Positions 59,386-64,000 of a DNA stretch of 64,000 nucleotides are shown here, piece after piece. Under the pieces are notes generated by a model. That model was not told the DNA's origin and did no database searches. It saw only the letters and a list, made by a program, of their open reading frames with translations. The DNA is from Lentzea fradiae (GTDB lineage: Bacteria > Actinomycetota > Actinomycetes > Mycobacteriales > Pseudonocardiaceae): the NCBI RefSeq assembly GCF_900100955.1, contig NZ_FNCC01000017.1:62001-126000 (forward strand), given 5' to 3'. Every line of letters begins with the position of its first letter. The first letter of the stretch is position 1. The translations under genes were made by a program, and so were the position numbers.

Positions 59386-59958
59386 GTGGGTGCGGAACAG
59401 GCGAGGTCGGCGAAGCGCGCGGACGCCCGGCGCAACGAGAAGGCGTTGCTCGACGCCGCGGCGGCGGTCTTCGTCACCGACGGCGTCGACGCCCCGGTGC
59501 GCAAGATCGCCGCTGAGGCGGGCGTGGGCATGGGAACGATCTACCGGCACTTCCCGACGCGAGCGGACCTCGTCATCGCCGTCTACCGGCATCAGGTCGA
59601 CGCCTGCGCCGAAGCGGGACCCGCACTGCTCGCGTCGGCGGAGTCACCGTTCGCGGCACTGCGCGAGTGGGTGAACCTCTTCGCGGAGTTCCTGGTGACC
59701 AAGCACGGCCTCGCGAACGCGTCCCGCAGCGACCCGGACGGGTTCGCCGCCCTGCACGGCCTGTTCCTCGAACGGCTCGTGCCGGTGCTCGGCGACATCC
59801 TCACGGCCGCCCGCGAGTCCGGTGAGCTCACGGCGGACATCGCGCCGTACCAGCTGCTCCGCGCGATCGGCGACATCTGTGCGGGCGCCGAACGCGACGA
59901 CCCGGACTACGACGCGCGCCTGACGCTCCGGCTGCTCCTCGACGGCTGCCGGGCCTGA
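59386..59958 (+). CDS. TetR-family regulator
   Basis: 190 residues from GTG 59386 (GGGAGAGG site); a longer reading from 59359 would run into the operator dyad. Helix-turn-helix 'PVRKIAAEAGVGMGTIYRHF' (about 36-55) and a short helical ligand domain with a TetR_C-like end ('LLRAIGDICAGAERDDPDYD'). Probably represses the divergent alpha/beta hydrolase gene and itself. Confidence 0.9.
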   Translation: MGAEQARSAKRADARRNEKALLDAAAAVFVTDGVDAPVRKIAAEAGVGMGTIYRHFPTRADLVIAVYRHQVDACAEAGPALLASAESPFAALREWVNLFAEFLVTKHGLANASRSDPDGFAALHGLFLERLVPVLGDILTAARESGELTADIAPYQLLRAIGDICAGAERDDPDYDARLTLRLLLDGCRA

Positions 59959-60014
59959 ACCCTGCGCCAGCGGTTCTCTCCGGCCGTCACCCCTCACATC
60001 CGTGTGTCATCCGT

Positions 60015-60160
60015 CCAGTGGTCACCGCCTCCTCTGCGTGACGTGGCATAGGTACGCGGGGGTCCTACGTTTCTTCCAGTGGTACGCGGGGCCCCCGCGT
60101 ACTCGGCGGGAAACGCGAAAGTGCGTTGCGAGCGGGGCGTGGGTTACGGAGAGTGCTGAT
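60015..60160 (+). repeat. GC-rich palindromic intergenic repeat, copy C
   Basis: Aligns with the reverse complement of 51146-51289 over about 130 bases, with a few substitutions per 10 bases. Contains ACGCGGGGG/CCTACG and GTACGCGGGGCCCCCGCGTA palindromes. Lies between the convergent TetR gene and the NB-ARC/TPR gene. No ORF of note. Confidence 0.85.
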
Positions 60161-60170
60161 GGGAGCGGGG

Positions 60171-62531
60171 TCAGCGGGGTAGTGAGGCGCGTAGGGCGGT
60201 GGACTTCGGGTCGTCGAACTCGGCGAGGATCTCGGCCGCCTCCTGCGCGCAGCGCCGCGCCTCGTCCCCCCGGGGCAGTTCCCGGGCCAGGTGCACGAGG
60301 TTCTTGGCGAGCTTCCAGTGGTCGCCGAGCTGCCGGTGCGCGGCGGCGGCCTGCCGGTGGAAGTCGGCGGCGTCCTCGTCGCGGCCCAGGTCGCGGTAGG
60401 CCAGCCCGGCGCCCTCGACGGCCATCGCCTCCCGGCTGCGGTCGCCGTTCTGCCGGCAGAGGACGGCGGACGCCTGGTAGGAGACGAGCGCGGCACCCGG
60501 CTCACCGGCGGCCCGTTCGGCCTTGCCGAGGTACAGCAGCGCCGTCGCCTCCCACAGCCGGTTGGCCATCTCGCGGCTGATCGCGACGGCCTCCGAGGCG
60601 ATCTCCAGCGACGTGGCCGCGTCGCCGCGTTCCCTTGCCGCGTAACTGATGGCGGTCAGCGCCATCGACTCGTAGAGGCGGCTGCCCAGCTCGCGGAAGA
60701 TCCGCACCGACCGCGTCAGGTGCGCGTCCGCCTCGTCCAGGAGCCCGAGCTGCGCGCAGGTGTAGCCGAGGCTGTAGAGCACCGTCGGCAGCCACTCGCG
60801 ATCGGCCAGCTCACCGGCCGCCGCGAGCGCCTCGGAGAGCGTGGCGCGGGCCTCGGCGAGCCGGTGCCGGAACAGGTGCACCCAGCCGAGCCCGTTCAGG
60901 CCCTTCACCACGTTGGGCAGGTCGCCGAGGTCCCGGTAGGTCGCGACGGCGGCGGCGTGGTGCGTGACGGCCTCGTCGAGCCGCATCGTCATGCGGCACA
61001 GGCGGCCCAGGCTGTCGTGCATCGCGGCCTGTTCCGCACGCAACCCCAGCTCCCGCGCGCACTCCAGGCCGGCCTGCGACGTCGACCGCCAGTCGTTGAA
61101 GTGGTTGTGCGTGGCGTAGATGCGTTCCAGGACCGTGGCCAGCCGCCAGGCCGTGCGCCGCTGACCCGTTCCCGCCGCCGCGTGCACGGCGGCCTCCAGG
61201 TTCGACTTCTCCTCCGCGTACCACCGCGCCGCCTCGCCGTGGGACGCGAACGGAGGCTCACCGGTCCGGGGCAGCTCGAACAGCAACGTCGTGTCGTGCG
61301 CGGTCATGAGCGCGCACTCGTACGTCATGCGCAGGTACCACTCGCAGACCCGCTGCACGGCGGCGAGCTGGTCCTCCTGCGAGATCTTGGACTGCGCGCA
61401 GTCCACCGCGTACGCCCGCAACAGGTCGTGGAACCGGTAACGCTCGTAGCCCGTCGCCTCCAGCAGGCAGGCACCCGCGAGCTGGTCGAGCGCGGTGCGG
61501 ACCTGACGGCGGTTCCCGCCCGCCAGCGCCTCGGCCGCCGCCTCGCTGAAGTCGGCGCCCGGATGCAGGCCGAGCAGGCAGAACACCGTCGCCGTCTGCT
61601 CGGACAGCGCCCGATACGACCACGCGAACACCGTGTGCACCGCCTCGGCCTCGTCCGGGTCGCCGGTCGAGAGCGTGCTCCACAGCTCCGACTCGTCGCG
61701 CAGGCTCGCGATCAGCTTGCTCAGCGGCATCACCGGACGGCTCGCCGCCCGTTCCGCCGCCAGCCGCAACGCCAGTGGCAGGTACGCGCACAGCCGGGCC
61801 ATCTCGGCGACCTCCGCCGGGTCGTCGCCGTGGCGGTACTCCCGGGTCGTGGCCGTCAGCAGCGCGACGGCCTCGGTCTCGGTGAGGGTGCCGAGCGTCC
61901 GCCGCCGCGCCCCGTGCCGGATCGCGAGCCCCTGCAGCTGGCTGCGGCTGGTGATGATCGCGAGGCTCTGGCCGGAACCGGGGATGAGCGGGCGAACCTG
62001 CGCGGTGCCGGCCGCGTTGTCGAGGATGATCAGCATCCGCCGGTCGGCGAGCGCCGACCGGTAGAGGCTCGACTTCGCCTCCGCCTCGGCGGGCACGGCC
62101 GCCGCGGGCACGCCGAGCGCGAGCAGGAACCGCTCCAGCGCCTGGTCGGGTGACACGGGCAGGCCGGGGTCGTAGCCGCGCAGGTCGATGTAGAGCTGGC
62201 CGTCGGGGAACTGGTCCCTGGTCCGGTGCGCCCAGTGCAGCGCGAGCGACGTCTTGCCCACGCCCGCCGTCCCCGAGATCACGTACACGACGAGGTTCTC
62301 CTCGTCGACCAGCAGCTCGTCCAGCGCGGCCAGTTCGGAGATCCGGTTGACGAACCCGCGCACGCCCCTCGGCAGCTGCAGCGGACGGTGCCCGCGACCG
62401 CCGGGGCCGTAGTGGAAGTGGATCCCGCCCTCCACGTACCCCGCCTGCACGACCTCGCCGGAGTTGCTGTGCACCTCCGACCGGGTGCCGGGCGCGGGAT
62501 CGTCCTCCGGACGGCTCGGCATCGTGCTCAC
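60171..62531 (-). CDS. NB-ARC/TPR (NLR-like STAND) protein with N-terminal RHIM-like motif
   Basis: 786 residues from GTG 62531 (ATG four codons in is possible). Residues 24-40, 'SGEVVQAGYVEGGIHFH', carry the same motif as at 29520 and 36291. NB-ARC: P-loop 'ISGTAGVGKTSLALHWAHR' (about 85), Walker B 'RMLIILDNAAG', sensor 'LAIITSRSQ', 'LPLALRLAAER', then a winged helix ('RYRFHDLLRAYAVDCA') and about eight TPRs in the C-terminal half. No BTAD or other DNA-binding domain, so it is not a SARP regulator. It overlaps the upstream dioxygenase gene by 4 bases and so belongs to that operon. Confidence 0.9.
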   Translation of the reverse strand: MSTMPSRPEDDPAPGTRSEVHSNSGEVVQAGYVEGGIHFHYGPGGRGHRPLQLPRGVRGFVNRISELAALDELLVDEENLVVYVISGTAGVGKTSLALHWAHRTRDQFPDGQLYIDLRGYDPGLPVSPDQALERFLLALGVPAAAVPAEAEAKSSLYRSALADRRMLIILDNAAGTAQVRPLIPGSGQSLAIITSRSQLQGLAIRHGARRRTLGTLTETEAVALLTATTREYRHGDDPAEVAEMARLCAYLPLALRLAAERAASRPVMPLSKLIASLRDESELWSTLSTGDPDEAEAVHTVFAWSYRALSEQTATVFCLLGLHPGADFSEAAAEALAGGNRRQVRTALDQLAGACLLEATGYERYRFHDLLRAYAVDCAQSKISQEDQLAAVQRVCEWYLRMTYECALMTAHDTTLLFELPRTGEPPFASHGEAARWYAEEKSNLEAAVHAAAGTGQRRTAWRLATVLERIYATHNHFNDWRSTSQAGLECARELGLRAEQAAMHDSLGRLCRMTMRLDEAVTHHAAAVATYRDLGDLPNVVKGLNGLGWVHLFRHRLAEARATLSEALAAAGELADREWLPTVLYSLGYTCAQLGLLDEADAHLTRSVRIFRELGSRLYESMALTAISYAARERGDAATSLEIASEAVAISREMANRLWEATALLYLGKAERAAGEPGAALVSYQASAVLCRQNGDRSREAMAVEGAGLAYRDLGRDEDAADFHRQAAAAHRQLGDHWKLAKNLVHLARELPRGDEARRCAQEAAEILAEFDDPKSTALRASLPR

Positions 62532-63325
62532 CAGCGGAACTCGCCGAGCAGCTCGCGGACCTCCGCGTCACCGGTCCGCGCGAGCACGGCGGTGAGCGGC
62601 TCGGCGGCGGGCACCCCGCCGCGGCCCGCGTCGTTTCGGACCCACGACGGCACGTGACCCAGCAGCAGCAACGTCCGGTGCCCCGCGGCGGCCGACGACG
62701 GTGCCGTCCGGTGCCAGAGCCCGCCGTGGATGACGACCGCGTCGCCCGGTTCGAAGAACAGCTCCACCTGACCGGGCCGGTCGCCGCGGTCGCCGAGCGG
62801 AATCCGCACGTCGGCGCGCGCGTGCGACCCTGGCAGCACCACCAGCGCGCCCTCGGCGGGCGACACCCGGTCGAGGTAGATCAGGCAGTGCAGCTGGTGC
62901 GGGTGGCAGAAGAACGGAGGCACCGGGTCCGGGACCACCGGGAGGTGGTGGTGCCACGGCACGGCGATCCCGGCGACGCCGGGGTAGTGCAGGCGTGCTT
63001 CGAGGTCGACCCAGACCTGCGGGCCGAGGAGCGTGCGTGCGAGAGACAGGACCGGCTCCAGGCGCAGCAGCCGGTGGAACCCCGCGTCCTTGTCGAGCAG
63101 CCCGCGCAGGTAGATGCTGTTGCCCGGCACCCACTCGGCACCGGGCCTGCCCTCCTCTGCGGCGGCGAGGGCGTGCACGCGGGCGCACAGCGCCGCCACC
63201 GCGGAGGCCGGGAGCAGCCCGCGGCGCACGAGGTAGCCGGACCGCACCAGGTGGTCGACGTCGGCGGCGCCGACCCCCGTGGTGACGACCCGGCGCGGAT
63301 ACCCCGCCGCCTGGTCGTTGATCAC
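62528..63325 (-). CDS. Phytanoyl-CoA dioxygenase (PhyH)-like protein
   Basis: 265 residues from GTG 63325, chosen because it overlaps the upstream stop as GTGA; the frame continues to 63376. Jelly-roll Fe(II)/2-oxoglutarate fold: 'LVRRGLLPASAVAALCARV', 'SPAEGALVVLPGSHA', distal His in 'GGLWHRTAP' and 2-oxoglutarate Arg in 'AGHRTLLLLGHVP'. The proximal metal motif, normally HxD, reads 'PWHHHLPV', so the Asp appears to be replaced by His or Leu. It may be a hydroxylase with altered metal site or inactive. Confidence 0.8.
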   Translation of the reverse strand: MINDQAAGYPRRVVTTGVGAADVDHLVRSGYLVRRGLLPASAVAALCARVHALAAAEEGRPGAEWVPGNSIYLRGLLDKDAGFHRLLRLEPVLSLARTLLGPQVWVDLEARLHYPGVAGIAVPWHHHLPVVPDPVPPFFCHPHQLHCLIYLDRVSPAEGALVVLPGSHARADVRIPLGDRGDRPGQVELFFEPGDAVVIHGGLWHRTAPSSAAAGHRTLLLLGHVPSWVRNDAGRGGVPAAEPLTAVLARTGDAEVRELLGEFRW

Positions 63326-63909
63326 GAATTCCGTGCGAACGGCTTCGTCGTCCACGACCGGTTCCCGCTCTCGCACGGACGGCCCGGGAGCTCGGCGAGG
63401 AGCTGTTCCAGCGGGAACGACCTCGCGTGGAACTCACGCCACGCCCGCCGCGCGTGCCAGAGGCGCTCCGGGTGGTCGTTGCGGTTGATGTAGAGCAGCT
63501 CGCCTTCCGGGGTGTAGCTGAGGTCGACGACCACGGCTTCGTCGAACAGCCAGGTGTCGGTGTAGTAGAGGTCCGGCACGTCCTCGCGGTAGATGAACCG
63601 GATGTCCTCGCCCGCCGCGCTGTTGACGCGGTAGTACCAGTCGATCTCGAACCGCAGGTACGGCGTCAGCTCGTGGTCGATGATGTGGACGCGGCCCATG
63701 TACTTGCCCGCGGCCACGCTCCGCCTGATGTTCGCCGCCCACTCCTCGTTGCGACCGGCGGGCAGCGGCCGTCCCGACCGGTAGTGCTCGATCGGCTCCC
63801 GTTCTTCCTCGACGGTGTAGACCGGCAGCGTCTCGATGCGCGTCGCGGACTTCCGGAAGTCGACGAAGAGCCGGCCGAACTGCTCGTTGTTGAGAATGAT
63901 CGGAACCAC
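63322..63909 (-). CDS. DUF6879-like protein
   Basis: 195 residues. 'FRKSATRIETLPVYTVEEER', 'RVHIIDHELTPYLRFEIDWY' and 'DLYYTDTWLFDEAVVVDLSY' match the pattern I associate with actinobacterial DUF6879 proteins, which usually accompany HTH regulators; function unknown. The C-terminal ~20 residues ('PCESGNRSWTTKPFARNS') look less conserved. Overlaps the dioxygenase gene by 4 bases and lies 9 bases after the preceding gene. Confidence 0.72.
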   Translation of the reverse strand: MVPIILNNEQFGRLFVDFRKSATRIETLPVYTVEEEREPIEHYRSGRPLPAGRNEEWAANIRRSVAAGKYMGRVHIIDHELTPYLRFEIDWYYRVNSAAGEDIRFIYREDVPDLYYTDTWLFDEAVVVDLSYTPEGELLYINRNDHPERLWHARRAWREFHARSFPLEQLLAELPGRPCESGNRSWTTKPFARNS

Positions 63910-63918
63910 CCCGCCCCG

Positions 63919-64000
63919 TCAGCCTCTGAAAACGCGTTCGAGGATGTAGCGGGGAATTTCGACCGCGCTCTCACCGGGTGGGAATTCCAGCCCGCTGCGC
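63919..64000 (-). CDS. Partial gene, last 26 codons only
   Basis: The frame ending at the TGA 63919-63921 reads '...RSGLEFPPGESAVEIPRYIL' then 'ERVFRG'. Its 9-base spacing to the DUF6879-like gene indicates it is the upstream member of the same leftward operon. Too little is visible to name it. Confidence 0.5.
   Translation of the reverse strand, partial: RSGLEFPPGESAVEIPRYILERVFRG

Noticed and set aside
60171..62531. SARP-type pathway activator
   Set aside because: It has NB-ARC and TPR modules as in large SARPs, but lacks the N-terminal winged-helix and BTAD domains; the first 45 residues carry only the short motif.
1..64000. CRISPR arrays, tRNA or rRNA genes, insertion sequences, phage genes
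   Set aside because: I looked for regular short repeats, cloverleaf-like segments with CCA-side conservation and transposase or integrase motifs and found none that I could support.

Overview
The window is chromosomal DNA from a high-GC actinomycete. GTG starts, ATGA/GTGA start-stop overlaps, a Cvn conservon, a PIM (phosphatidylinositol mannoside) operon and abundant PucR, TetR and NB-ARC/TPR genes point to the Pseudonocardiales; the genus cannot be fixed from sequence alone. About 65 genes are packed with no gene-free stretch over 300 bases. I see no tRNA, rRNA, CRISPR array, transposase or integrase.

Layout. 1-3515: purine catabolism (8-oxoguanine deaminase-type amidohydrolase, running off the left edge; xanthine dehydrogenase 2Fe-2S and FAD subunits; hydroxyisourate hydrolase), divergent from a PucR regulator. 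3525-5225: small secreted or hypothetical proteins. 5397-9094: conservon cvnABCD. 9247-16690: a hydroxyacyl-CoA dehydrogenase, then an ethanolamine-type permease divergent from a gamma-glutamyl ligase/hydrolase/aldehyde dehydrogenase/SDR/GntR operon, best read as ethanolamine (or amine) use through gamma-glutamyl intermediates. 16878-19900: acyl-CoA synthetase, small proteins, acetyltransferase.

19935-27548 is a conserved core resembling the mycobacterial thrS-HIT-pgsA-patA-pimA-NUDIX order, making the inositol phospholipid anchor and its first mannosylation and acylation. The rest of that core (pdxS 44572, pdxT 56911, yebC 57540) is also here, but separated by two accessory blocks. Block one (27538-44310) holds an NB-ARC/TPR protein, a complete lower reductive pyrimidine pathway (flavoprotein, dihydropyrimidinase, beta-ureidopropionase, NCS1 transporter, PucR regulator, transaminase, CoA-acylating semialdehyde dehydrogenase), two neighbouring genes with apparent frameshifts, a four-helix membrane protein, a TipAS-type MerR regulator and an EF-G paralogue. 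Block two (45529-56867) holds a HelD/HelR-type RNA polymerase recycling factor with an inverted repeat resembling the rifamycin-associated element, an XRE-cupin/AzlCD pair with two matching operators, an Lrp/PLP-lyase/permease group and an aldo-keto reductase/TetR/VOC group. 58345-64000: alpha/beta hydrolase with TetR regulator, then a leftward operon of a DUF6879-like protein, a PhyH-like dioxygenase and a second NB-ARC/TPR protein.

The most unusual signal is one short N-terminal motif, G-x-[AV]-V-Q-[AV]-G-x-[IV]-x-G-[DG]-[IV]-H, shared by three otherwise different proteins: both NB-ARC/TPR proteins and the four-helix membrane protein. Its V-Q-[AV]-G core matches the RHIM amyloid tetrad, suggesting a prion-like NLR-to-effector signalling system. 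A second notable signal is a family of about 130-bp GC-rich palindromic repeats, present three times, always between convergent genes.
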